From contig JAGGNK010007559.1 of assembly GCA_017590115.1 (NCBI GenBank), forward strand, positions 1,302,620-1,366,619: a stretch of 64,000 nt of DNA, written 5' to 3'. The DNA comes from Montifringilla adamsi. Lineage: Eukaryota > Chordata > Aves > Passeriformes > Passeridae. Below are positions 34,001 through 46,000 of the stretch, one piece after another. The translations under genes were made by a program, and so were the position numbers. Each line of letters opens with the position of its first letter. Position 1 is the stretch's first letter. The notes beneath the pieces are model-generated. The model had not been told where the DNA came from and did not search any database. It worked only from the letters and a program-made list of their open reading frames with translations.

Positions 34001-37000
34001 CACATCCCTGGGAGGGATCCCCGCTCACCCTGCTGGGGCTCTGAGCTGCCCCTGCCGGGCTGGAGCTGCTCTGAGCTCTCCCTCCCCAAACTCTGCCTCA
34101 GTTTCCCCTGCCTGCTGTGCCAAGCTCCATCCCTGTTCTCCTCCCGTGCTGCTGGGGGATGAACTCCCTTTTTATTGCCAGCAGGGAATTGTTTTGGGCA
34201 CTTGGAGCCTCTTTTGGGGCTGGGCTGGCTGGGCCTGGCAGTGCCTGTGTGTCTGTTTGCAGCTCCTTGTGCAGGGGAGGGGATGGAGCCCCCAGCCCAG
34301 GCTGCCACAGTCCCCGAGTGTTTGGAGGAAAGGTTGGATCATTTCTTCCAAAGCTGGGAATGCCAATGGAAAGGATAAATTGATCATGACAGGAGATGCC
34401 AAACTGCAGACTCTTGCTGCTAATTAATATTCATATATGCCAGCTTTAGCAGAACATTAATTATGTATTTAATCAAGCCCTGTTTATTCTGGTTTAGCTT
34501 TGTACCTTGGGTGGCTGTTAGGCTGAAGACTTCAGATTAATTAAAATGTTACTGCTGTATCACAAATAACAATTAGAGAGGTGTGAGCTCAACAGCCTTC
34601 CCTTTGTGCTGGGGAGGGGAGGGCAGGGGAGGGACCCAGGGCCACCAGGGCTGGACCCTGGGGGGCTCCTGGGGGCTCTGCCCTGCTCCCAGCTCTGCTG
34701 CCTGGCTTCAGGCTGCTGCAGGAGAGGCCCAAGACCTCCTGCCCATCCTGGTGCCACCTCCCTGCTGCCACCTCCAGGTGTGACCCCAGGGGAGGGGGAC
34801 AGAGGGGAGGCTGTCCCAGGGCTGGAAATGTCACCCTGATTTCAGCCTGGGCCCTGAGCTCTGTGTGAGCATCTCTGGGGACAGCCTGGGAGGGACAGCT
34901 GGACCTGGCTGCTGGGGTTTTTTTTATGGTTTCTCCCAGTTTAGGCAGTTCAGTGTCCCTGCTGTGTCACCTGCCTGGAGCAGTGCTCTGGGCTGGGGAA
35001 GGTCAGAGGAAAATTCCATTGGACTCGTCTGTGACGCTGATTTTAGCTGGTGCTGGAAATGCTCACTGGTGCATTTTGGCTTGCCAGGAGGCAGGAACAG
35101 AGGGGGAAAATGTTGTGAAATAAGGGAAGTGGGAATCTAGTGGAAAAGTGTGAAAATAGTGACACAAAGGAGGCAGGATCCTAGTGAAAAAGAGGGAAAA
35201 TGGGAATATAGTGACACAAAGGAAGCAGGATCTGAGTGAAAAAGAGGGAAAATAGGAAAATAAAATCAGGTAGGCAGAAGCATGGTGAAAAAGAGGGAAA
35301 ACAGTGAAACCAGGGCTGCTGAACATTCCACAGGAGGAACATTCCACACCCCTCCAGCTTCCAGGAGCTTCCATGGCAAGCCCTGAGTGAGGGACACAGA
35401 GCTGGGCTGGGCTGGGCACCTTCTCCTCAGACAGGTGAGGATGCAGGTGAGGGATGCAGGTGAGGATGCAGGTGTTGGTGTTGTCCAAAACTGCAGGAAT
35501 CTTCCCACCAGTGAGGAGGGAGCTCCTCATAGGGGTTTGTACCTGATCCATGGAGTTTTTATCTGACCCATGGGGTTTGTACCTCACCCTTGGGGTTTGT
35601 AGCTCATCTGTGGGGTTTGTACCTGACCCTTGGGGTTTCACACCCTCCAGGTGAGCTCCCTCAGTGCTGCTGGTTGAATCCCTGCTCTTCCCAGCTGCAA
35701 TTCTGGATGCTGCAGCTTTTTAAATCTCAAAGCAGCCCCACAAGGGTCAGGCAGAGCCCATCCCCTGTGCCAAGAGCTGCTCCTTGCCGAGGTGGAGCAG
35801 CTCCTGGGCTGAAGGTGGGGTTAGGGGTGAACTGAGGGGGCTGTGGAGCAGATCTCTGGGATGAAGATGGGGTTGGGGGTGAAGGTGGGTCTGGGCTGAA
35901 GGGAGGGGCTGTGGAGCAGCTCCTGGGCTGAAGGGAGGGGGCTGTGCACGGCAGAGGCTCCGTGCTGTGCTGGCAGATTGGAGTTCCTGGGAAGGGAGGT
36001 GATTTCCAGGCTGCTTGCTTTGTCATTAGCAAAAATTGATTGGATTCCCCCTCCCGGGACAGGGCTCAGACTCCCGAGGGAAGGACAATGAGTGCCAGAT
36101 TGCATCTCAATTATGAGCAGCTCTGATTATTGATATGAATATTCTCCCAGCTCCATTCAAAGGCTGGGAACATTCATTTGGAATGATGATGTTTTATTTT
36201 TTTTTTCGTGGGGCTGTTGAAATTGAGGCTGTTTTCCAATTGTTGACTTTAATGAGGATTTGGGAACCTGCTGGGGCTCAGCAGGGTGTGAGAACAGGAG
36301 CCAGGTTGGCTGCACCCATTAATCTGTGCCTCGTCTGGGTGATGCCTCTTCCTGGAATTCCAGCATCCCTCCTGCCCTGCCTGCTCCTGCCTCTTCCTGG
36401 GCACCTGGAGCAGCCCCAGCCCTACTGGAAAGGTCATTTTTAGCGAGGAAAAGGAGGAAAAGGCTTCCCTGCAGCCTTGCATCCCCAGGAAGATGCAGGT
36501 AAGGGATGCTGCTGCTGCAGGGAGAGGTGGGGCAGCAATTCCATGGAACTGCAGGGAGTGGAGCAGCCTGCTGGCCCGGGCTGCCTCAGGAATGGGAAGA
36601 TGCACACTGGAACAGCCCTGAGTTTTTCCCAGCGTTTCTGCTCTGGAGAGAAATCCAGCTGGGATTGGGCCCCGGGGCTGCTGCCCCTGGCAGCTCCGGG
36701 GGAATTCCAGAGGGAGCCAGGGATGGGGAGGAGGGGATAGAGGGGATGGAGGCAGAGCCGGGAGCTCCATCCAGAACGTTCCACGGCACTGCAGGAGCTG
36801 GGAGAGGTCCCCTTGAGCTGTGGTTTATGGCCCGGTAGTTGTCACCTCGTTAATTGTCACCTCCCCAGCAGGGCTGGGACATTTCCATCTCCTGTGGAGG
36901 GAAAGCCTCGCTGGAGGCCTTGGGATAACCTGCAGGGAGGGAGAGGGACATAGGGGACATCCCCAGGGGTGGGGGACATCCCCAGGTGACATCCCCAGCC

Positions 37001-40000
37001 ATGTGGGATGCCCAGGTGATTCCCAAGTGACATCCCCAGGTGTGGGTGACATCCCCAGCCATGGCTGCTGCTCTCAGTGAGGGACTCAAGTGACATCCCC
37101 AGGGCTCAGGTGACATTCCCAGGTTTGGGTGATGCCCTCAGGTGGAGGACACAAGTGACATTTTTTGGTGAAGGATGTGGGTGATGTCCCCACCTGTGGG
37201 TGCTGCGCTCAGTGAGGGACACAGGTGACATCCCCAGGGCTCAGGTGACATCCCCAGCCGTGGCTGCTGCTCTCAGGCTGTGTTTGGCTCCCCCTGCAGC
37301 TGGAGGCTCTGCAGTGGGTGCAGCTGAAGGAAATTCCATGTTTTCCAGGGTGGGGATTTTTCCTCAGGCTGGTAAGGAGGGGACAGGGGGGTCTCTGATG
37401 TCCCCTTGTCACCAGCTCGTCTGTCACCAACTCATTTGGAGGCAGCCAGTGCTGCAGTGATAACACCTCGGTGTTTTGTCAGCAGCAGCAGCCACCAAGG
37501 TGACAAAAGGCAATTAAATCCAGGATTTTCACCAGCTGGAATGAAATATCCCACTGAAATATGCATGTGGGAGCTGCTTCCCTGCCTTGTCCCCATCGGA
37601 TCTCGGCTCTGTCACATTAAACCTCGCTGAGCAGTGGCCTGAGAAAGCATTGATGTGCTGGGAATGAAACTTTAAATATCTCTGATGGATTCAGGTGCTG
37701 TGGGGTCAGGAGAGCTCAATCCCAGCAGGGCCAGGCCCTGCTTTTAGCTCAGTTCTGCTTTGGTAATGTGGGAAAGCGTTTTCTGCTTCCAGCATTTCCA
37801 GCATGGAGGAGTTTTGGGATGTTGGGCAGTTGCTTTAATTCTTAAAAATCAGATGGAATCCTATAAAATCAGGTGGAGTTCTTTAAAATCAGATGTAATT
37901 ATATAAAATCAGGTGGAGTTCCTTAAAAATCAGGTGGAATCCTATAAAATCAGATGGAATTCTATAAAATCAGGTGGAGTTCTTTCAAATCAGGTGGAAT
38001 TCTCTAAAATCAGGTGGATTTCTATAAAATCAGGTGGAGGTTGAGTTGTCAGCTCCGTTAGCTGCTGCAGCTCCATGGAATTGAATTGAGGATTGAAATG
38101 AGGATTTGCTTTTGTGGGAGGAAGAGAAGAAAGAAAAGGGTGGCTGAGGATGGGCTGGCTCCTGAGGGGGTTAAACCAGGATTAGGAATGAGCAGGATTT
38201 CCTCCTGCCTCCCAAATTCCACCTGAATGCCCACAAACCCTCAGGTGGAGGGGAACCTACAAACCTGGAGAATGCCTGGAATCTGCTAATCCTCGAGCAA
38301 TAATGACAAAATGATGTTTCCTGGAGGGCCCTGGGCTTCGGTCTGCAGGGAAAAAGCTCTGAGTGGCAGTGCTTAAACTCTTGGAGAAATCCAAACCTCA
38401 TTATGGCAAGATTAATTTCCCACTAGGAGCTGAGCAACTCTTCCAAGAGCAGGATGAATAATGGATGAGACCTTGTCAGCTGGAGAAGCTTCCCTCTCGC
38501 TGTGCTGAGGCAGAGAACCAGCCCCAGAGCCCCTCTGGGAGGGGACAGGGACAGACACCCCCAGCCCTGGCAGCACCTGGGGGGTCCCTGTGCTGTGGGA
38601 TGGGCAGGTCCTGCAGGATTTGGGATCACTGAGCAGGATTTGGGAAGTACTGAGCAGGATTTGAGAACTGTGGTGCTGTGGGATGTGCAGGTCCTGCAGG
38701 ATTTGGGATCACTGAGCAGGATTTGGGATCTGTTTGTGCTGTGGGATGTGCAGGTCCTGCAGGATTTGGGATCACTGAGCAGGATTTGGGATCTGTGGTG
38801 CTGTGGGATGGGCAGATCCTGCAGGATTTGGGATCACTGAGTAGGATTTGGGATCTGTGGTGCTGTGGGATGTGCAGATCCTTCAGGATTTGGGATCACT
38901 GAGCAGGATTTGGGATCATTGAGCAGGATTTGGGAAGTGTTGGTGCTGTGGGATGTGCAGATCCTGCAGGATTTGGGATCTCTTTGTGCTGTGTGATGGG
39001 CAGGTCCTGCAGGATTTGGGAACTATTGGTGCTCTGTTCCATCACAGGGATGGATTTTTTGGGATGAGCTCCCTGTGCTGGTACTCTCAGTCCTGCTCCT
39101 GCAAAGGGGCTTTTTCACCCTGTTTTAGGGCTGGTTCTGCTCTGGTTTCCCCCTGTCCATGGCTCCAGGCTCTGAGGAGCTGCCAAGTGTTGAGTTGAGG
39201 CTCAGGGATGGGAATGTTTGGTTATCCCGGGGAGTGCTGCTGCTTTTTCTGCTGTTTCCAAGGCAACTGGGAACTCTCAGGGCCACAAACACGCACAGGG
39301 TGCCCTTCCCACCTGCTGAAGGCTCACCTGAGCCCCTCCAGTTTTGGTTCTGTCCTCTGAACATTCCCCCCACCCCCTGGGAGGGGAGCGAGGCCACCAG
39401 GCTGCAAAAAACCCCAAAAGTGGGGTTTTTATACTCCAAAAATGAGGATTTTATACTCCAAAAATGAGGATTTTATACTCCAAAAATGGGGATTTAAAAC
39501 CCCAAAAATGGGGATTTAAAACCTCAAAAATGGGAATTTTATACCTCAAAAATGGGGATTTTAAAGCCCCAAAAATGGGGATTTAAAACCCAAAATGGGG
39601 ATTTCAATGCCCCAAAACGGGGATTTTATACCTCAAAAATGGGGATTTTGTACCTCAAAAATTGGGATTTTATACCCCAAAAATGGATATTTTAAACCAA
39701 GGGGGAAAAAAATACCGAGACTTTGGTGCTTTCTGAAAATCAGTTTTTTGGTTTTTGGTTTTTTTTTTTTTCTGGGAAGGCTTTTCAGCTGTTTTCCTTG
39801 GGGTTTATGGGATAAACTGTATTTAAAATGATGGGATTAGCTGTAATATACAATATTACAGCTAATATACAATATACAATAATCTGCAAGGCAGGAATTT
39901 TCTCGTGGAATTTGGGTTTCCTCGTGCTTTGGAGCCTGTCCCTACAGGTGTTGTGTGGTTTTGGGGCACAGAGGGAGGGCAGGGGCCACTGCTGGGAGCT

Positions 40001-43000
40001 GATCCTGGTTTATTCCAGCTCCTGGGGGATTCCTGGGAGAAGCTGGGCTTTGTTCTTCTGGAACCCACCAAGCTTTTGGTGCTTCCAAAAAGCTTTTGAG
40101 CCTTTTGGAGCAGCTTTGCTGTTTGGCACTGCTTGGCTGCTTGGTGAAATCCCATTCCAGCTGCTGGGGATTGGGATCTTTCTCCTTCTTGACTCATCAA
40201 TCCAGAACCTCTCCTCGTGCTGGAGAACAGCTTGGGTCATGGTGGGCAGTGCTGGATGGAATTCTGGATTCCAAGGAGCAGGATCCCCCTGGGCTGGGCT
40301 CAGGGCTTCACCTTACTGGTCCTTATTGGTTTTCCCTGCTTTCCAGAGGGCCTGGCAGTGGGAGTTGGCTTCGGGGCCGTTGGGAAATCCGACTCTGCCA
40401 CATTCCAAAGTGCCAGGTAAGACCTGATCCTGCTTTTTGTGTGTTCCTTTGCCTCTTGGAGCTTGGCTGGCCCACCTTGGCCCGGGCTGGGGGGTTGGGG
40501 ATCCGTGGATTGGTGGAACCTGTCTGGAAGAGCAAGGGTGGCAAAGGAGTGGAAACAATCCCTGGTGCTGCTGCATTTTCCTCACTCTGCGCTGGCAGAT
40601 GTGAGAAAAGGTTTCTGGTGCTGATGGTCCCTCAGTGGCTCCGTGGTTTTGCCTCTCTGGGATCACTGGAGCTGGGGAGAGGCAGCTGAGTGTCCCAGTG
40701 GGTGCTGCTGGCTCTCAGGAGCTGCACCCAGGGATTTTGGGGTGTTCATCCCCTCCCTTCTCCTGTTAAACATCCCTGGGGATGCTCAGCTCAGCACTGG
40801 CAGCTGCTTTGCTGTCAGGGCAGGAAAAGGGCTGAGGCTGGGAGCTGGGGATGTGTAAATCAGGAGGAGAGGAGGGAAATCTCAGCCTGGTAAATCCCTT
40901 TCTTGGAGCTGGCAGCAGGAATGGTGGAATCTCCACCCTCCTTTTCCCTGGTGTCTCCATGGCTCCCTGCAGGATTCCTTCATCTCCTCCTCCTCCTCCT
41001 CCTGCTGTCCCACCTGAGCTGGTTCCAGGCAGGATCCCTGGCACAGGGAAATGCTGGGATTTTCCCTAAAAGCAGCTTCCTCAACGGCTGGGAAGCACCT
41101 GGTGGCTTTGTGTGCCATTCCTGCCAGGCAGGGCCACGGGGCTCTGCAGCTGGTGCCAGGGAAGGCTCCTGGTCCTCTTGGCATCCTGGCATCCCTGAGT
41201 CCTGGCATCCCTCCTCCTGGCAGAGCTCCCAGGAAAACCCTTCCGTGCTTCCCTGGCACTGCTGGGACCTGGGGGCATCATCCAGCTCCTCCAAAAAACT
41301 CTGGGACTTGGGCACTGAGGATGCATCCTGCTCCTCCAAACTCTGGGATTTGGGCACTGAGGATGCATCCTGCTCCTCCCCAGGAGCTCAGCCCGGCTGG
41401 CAGCACCCACTGCCCCTGGCAGAGCTGGGGCTGGGCTGAAGGAACAGGAGAAAGGGAAAACAAACCTGGAGAGGAGCTGGAAAAATGGAAGGAGAGGATA
41501 ATAAAGCTGGAGAGGAGCTGGAGAAACAGGAGGAAGGGATAATAAACCTGGAGCTGGGCTGGAGGAGCTGCCGAGGATTTGCAAGAGCTGCTGGCACCTC
41601 TTGGTGGCCGCCCTGCAAACGGCACCTCCCTGCCAGGCTCTCTCCCTGTGCTCTGCTTTTCCCTGGAATTTGCACCTGCTGGTGTTGCTCCTGGGGAAAA
41701 CGGGATCAGTTTTAGGGAGAAATTCCTCCCTGTGAGGCCCCTGGATCCCTGCAGTGTCCCAGGCCAGGCTGGAGCAGAGTGGAAGGTGTGCCTGGGTTGA
41801 TCTTTGAGGTCCCTTCCAACCCAAACGATTCCATGATTCCTGCTGAAGGAGCTGTGGGGTCCATCCAGGCAGATTTTGGGTCCATCCAGGCTGATTTTGG
41901 ACCTCTCCAGGCTGATTGTAGATCCATCCAGGCTGATTTTGGGTCCATCCAGGCAGATTTTGAGTCCATCCAGGCAGATTTTGGGTCCATCCAGGCAGAT
42001 TTTGGATATCTCCAGCCAGATTTTGGGTCCATCCAGGCTGATTTTGGGTCCATCCAGGCTGATTTTGGATCCATCCAGGCTGATTTTGGGTCCATCCTGG
42101 CTGATTTTGGGTCCATCCAGCCAGATTTTGGGTCCATCCAGCCAGATTTTGGGTCCATCCAGCCAGATTTTGGGTCCATCCAGGCTGATTTTGGGTCCAT
42201 CCAGGCTGTCCAGCCCCTTCTCTGGCCAGGCACAAGCTGTGCCCCACAAAGACCCATCCCAAACCTTCCATTCCCATCCCAGACCCCTGGAGTGCCCCAG
42301 ATCCCAGGAGAGGAGCAGGATACTCCAGCTTTACTCAGTGTTCCCTCACCTTTGGCAATAAAAGAGCAGGATACTCCAGCTTTACTCAGTGTTCCCTCAC
42401 CTTTGGCAATAAAAGAGCAGGATACTCCAGCTTTACTCAGTGTTCCCCTCGCCCTTGGCAATAAAAGGCTTTTCACAAAGCCAGCAGAGCTGCAACAAAA
42501 GCAGATTTTTTCCCCCTCAGCTGCTCTGGGGAAGCTGGGGAGGAGCAGCTGCTGCTGTCTCTGGGTTTGCAGGGCATTAATCATGGGAGATAAAGGTGGA
42601 GCAGGAAAATCCCAATGCAAATTCAGTCAGTGCAGAGGGGACAGAATCCCTGCCTGCCACCAGTGTCTGTCACTGTCAGCTCAGGGGATGGTTTGGGAAT
42701 CTCCAGGAGGATTGGAGGGGTTCCTTGGTTTGAAAAAGAGCTGGAATAGGTATATTTTTATATAGATTATCTTTATATATAATACAAATTCTATTATAAA
42801 TTATAGAAAATATAATTTATAATATAAATATAGATGAGATATAGAATATTCTATATTATACATTCTATATAATATAAAATAATATATAATACATAAATAT
42901 AGAAAGTATATATTATAAATTATCTATACTATAAATTATATTATAAATGTATATATTCTATTCTATTATATATTTTAATATACATTTTATATATACTATC

Positions 43001-46000
43001 TATAGATACTTTATAGATATATAGATACAGATATAATATATTGGTATAAAATTATATTTAATGTGAGAAGTAGTGCTGGCTCTGGACACATCCAAGGGAA
43101 AATTGCTCCTTGGACACAGCTCTGAGTCAGGTTCCCCCTCACCTCCATTCCTTTCGAACAGCATTTTAGTGCAGCAGCTCTGTGCCTCAGTTTCCCTCCT
43201 CCATTCCACTTCTCCTCCCTCCAGGGTGGGGCTGAGCCTCTGGGGATGCTCATCCTGCAAACCTGGGCCTCCCCACCCTCTCAGGGAGCAGTTCCTTCCC
43301 AAAATCTCCTTTGGATGGGTTCCTGACACCTTGCAGGGATCCCAAAGGGATTTTCCAAGGGGTGTGAGCAGAGCAGGGGCAGCCCCACAATGATCCCAGC
43401 CAGGGGCACATCCTGGGATTTTTGGGGCTGAAACCCCAAAAATGAGAATTTGGGAAGAAGGGAATCTCACATTTAACACACCTGGAGCTTTGCTGTGCTG
43501 GATCAGCTCAGCCACCCCGGGAATGCCTGGGCTCTGGGAGGGTCCTGGGATTCTCATCCCCCCGCAGGATCCTGGATTCATCCTGCCCAGGGTCCTGGGA
43601 TTCCCATCCTGCCCATCATCCAGGATCCTGGGATTCCCATTCTGCTGAGGGTCCTGGGATTCTCCATCCTGCCCAGGATCTTGGGATTTCCCATCCTGCC
43701 CATCATCCCAGCTCATCTAGTATCCCAGGATTCCCCATCCTGCCCAGGATCCTGGGATTCTCATCCTGTTCAGGATCCTGTGATTCCCATCCTGACCATC
43801 ATCCGGGATCCCAGGATTCCCATCCTGCCCAGGATCCCAGGATTCCCCATCCTGCCCATCATCCCAGCTCATCCATGATCCCGGGATTCTCATTCCTGCC
43901 CCTCATCCAGGATCCCAGGATTCCTATCCTGCCCAGGATCCCGGGATTCCCCTCCCGGCCCTTCCCGGGATTCTCTCTCCTGCGCGTTTCTTTGCTGCCA
44001 CCGGGTGTGCAGGCTCCGTTCCTGCGCCCGGGATCCTCCGGGATCATCCGGGAGCTGCAGCTGCATCAGAGCCCCTGGCCGGGATTTTCATCCGTGGGGA
44101 GAACCCACGGAGAGGCTGTGCCGGGGAATGAGAATGGGGATGGGGATGGGGACGGGAATGGGGATGGGGATGGGAACGGGAATGGGGATGGGGATGGGAA
44201 CGGGAATGGGGATGGGAACGGCTCCCCAGTGCCAGAGGGCAGGGTTGGGTGGGATGCTGGGGAGGAATTGTTCCCTGTGAGGGGCTGGGATGGAATTCCC
44301 AGAGAAGCTGTAGCTGCCATCCCTGGAATGGGGTTTGGATGGGCTTTGGAGCAGCTGGGATGGTGGCAGGTGCCCTTTTTGGGGTGTTCTCCGTGGGGGC
44401 TGAGCTGTTCCCATCCCTCGCTGCTGCGGGGCCCTGCTGCTCCTGCCCCGCTCCCTGCAGGGCTGGGAACGTTGGGAATTTCCACGGGGTGCAAACAGCA
44501 GCTCAGGACAAAGGGCTGTGGGAGCAGGAGAGGAGCCAGTGCCAGGGCAGTGCCAGGGCAGGGCGGGAGCGCCCAGGAGGGGAAGGTTCCCTCCAGATGG
44601 GAATGGGGAAGGCAGGAGCTGCTCCTGGCTGCCTTCCAGGCAGGAAGGTAAAGAGAAGGGCAGCCATGGCTTAAAAAAGCTGCTCTGCCTCCTCCTGTTC
44701 TCCACTGAGCCGCGGGGGAGGGATCCTTCCCCTCCCTCCCCTCCTTGGGTGGCTGCTGGAACAGGAACCAGATGGGGCTGGAGCTGCTGGGAGCAGCACG
44801 GGCAGGGGACAGGCAGGGCACACGCAGGGGACACACAGGGCACACACAGGGGTCATGAAGGGGACACACAGGGGACAGGCAGGGTATGGTCATGCTCAAG
44901 GGTCCCAGGACGAGGGAAGAGACGAGAATCTTGATTCCATGTTTCAGAATGCTGATTTATTATGATATTATATTAAAATGCTATACTAAAACTGTACTAA
45001 AAAGAATAGAGAGAAAAGGATCCATCAGAAAGCTGGAAAGGAAAGCAAAGGAATGAATAACAGAATCTTGTGACTGCTCACAGCCTCGACACCGGTGGCT
45101 GTCGTTGGTCATCAAATAAAAGCAATTTCTTATGCTGGGCAAACAATTCTCCCAGTCACATTCCAAAGCAGCAAAACATGGAGAAGCTGAAGCTTCCCAG
45201 CTTCTCAGGAGAAAAGCTCCTGGCAAAAGCATTTTTCATAAAATATGTCTGTGACAGCAGGGGACACACAGGGGACAGGCAGAGGACACGCAGGGCTGTC
45301 TCCCCTGCTCCCCTCTGCCAGTGGCTTTCCCAAGGCTGGATGGAGCAGCAGAAGGACCAGGCCAGGTCCCTGCTGCTGCCACACCCCTGTGTGTCCCTTT
45401 CTCCACGTCCCTCCGTGGCTTTGGAGGATGGAGGCAGCACCAGGGATCCCTGGGGTGATCCTGAGCCCTCATCCCCTGGGCTGGGATGCTGGGAAGCTCC
45501 AAGGGGCTGGCAGGGCTGGCAGGGAGGGGGTCCCACCCTGGCACCTGCAGCATCTCCCCTCCTATGAGGAGCTCATGGCTGGGATCCTGGGATCAGAAGG
45601 GGAATGGGGTCCCTGGTCTCTCTTTTCCTGCCCTTTTCCCATCAGCAGCTCTTCCTTTGGAGATCAGCACAAGGAGCTGGTTATTCCCTTCCCATCCCAC
45701 CCCCTGTAGGAGCAGAGTGTGATCCTGAGGGATAACTGGGATGCAGGAGCCTCCCAAACCTGAATCTGCACCTCTCAAATCCCAAATCTGCACCCCCCAA
45801 ATCCCTGGCATTCTGGAACTGGTGGCAGGGAAGGCTCCTGGTCCTCTTGGCATCCTGGTATCCCTGAGTCCTGGCATTCCTGCTCCTGAACCTGCATCTC
45901 CCAAATCCCGAATCTGCCCCTCCCAAATCCTGAATTTGCATCTCCCAAATCCTGATCTGCCCCTCCCAAATCCCCCAGGAGCAGTTTCTGTCTGCAGGAG

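Larger units (their letters stand above)
30851..40346 (+). other. SLC39A11: SLC39A11 intron of 9.5 kb
   Basis: GT-AG intron between the two TM4 exons. It has at least seven minisatellites, one minus-strand CR1 and an AT-rich conserved-looking block at 34.4 kb. 31800-33520 and 36120-36940 have no recognisable feature. Confidence 0.95.

Noticed and set aside
41081..42277. 398-codon open frame on the minus strand and a 328-codon frame on the plus strand (41779-42765)
   Set aside because: Both are produced by the 21-bp minisatellite and flanking GC-rich DNA. They have low-complexity repeated peptides and no homology.
43000..44899. Open frames of 238-277 codons around 43.0-44.9 kb
   Set aside because: They derive from the 30-bp and hexamer arrays and have no homology or splice context.
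44885..45256. A complete endogenous retrovirus
   Set aside because: Only an LTR is present; there are no gag, pol or env-like frames between LTR copies, and the three sister LTRs are separated by unrelated DNA.
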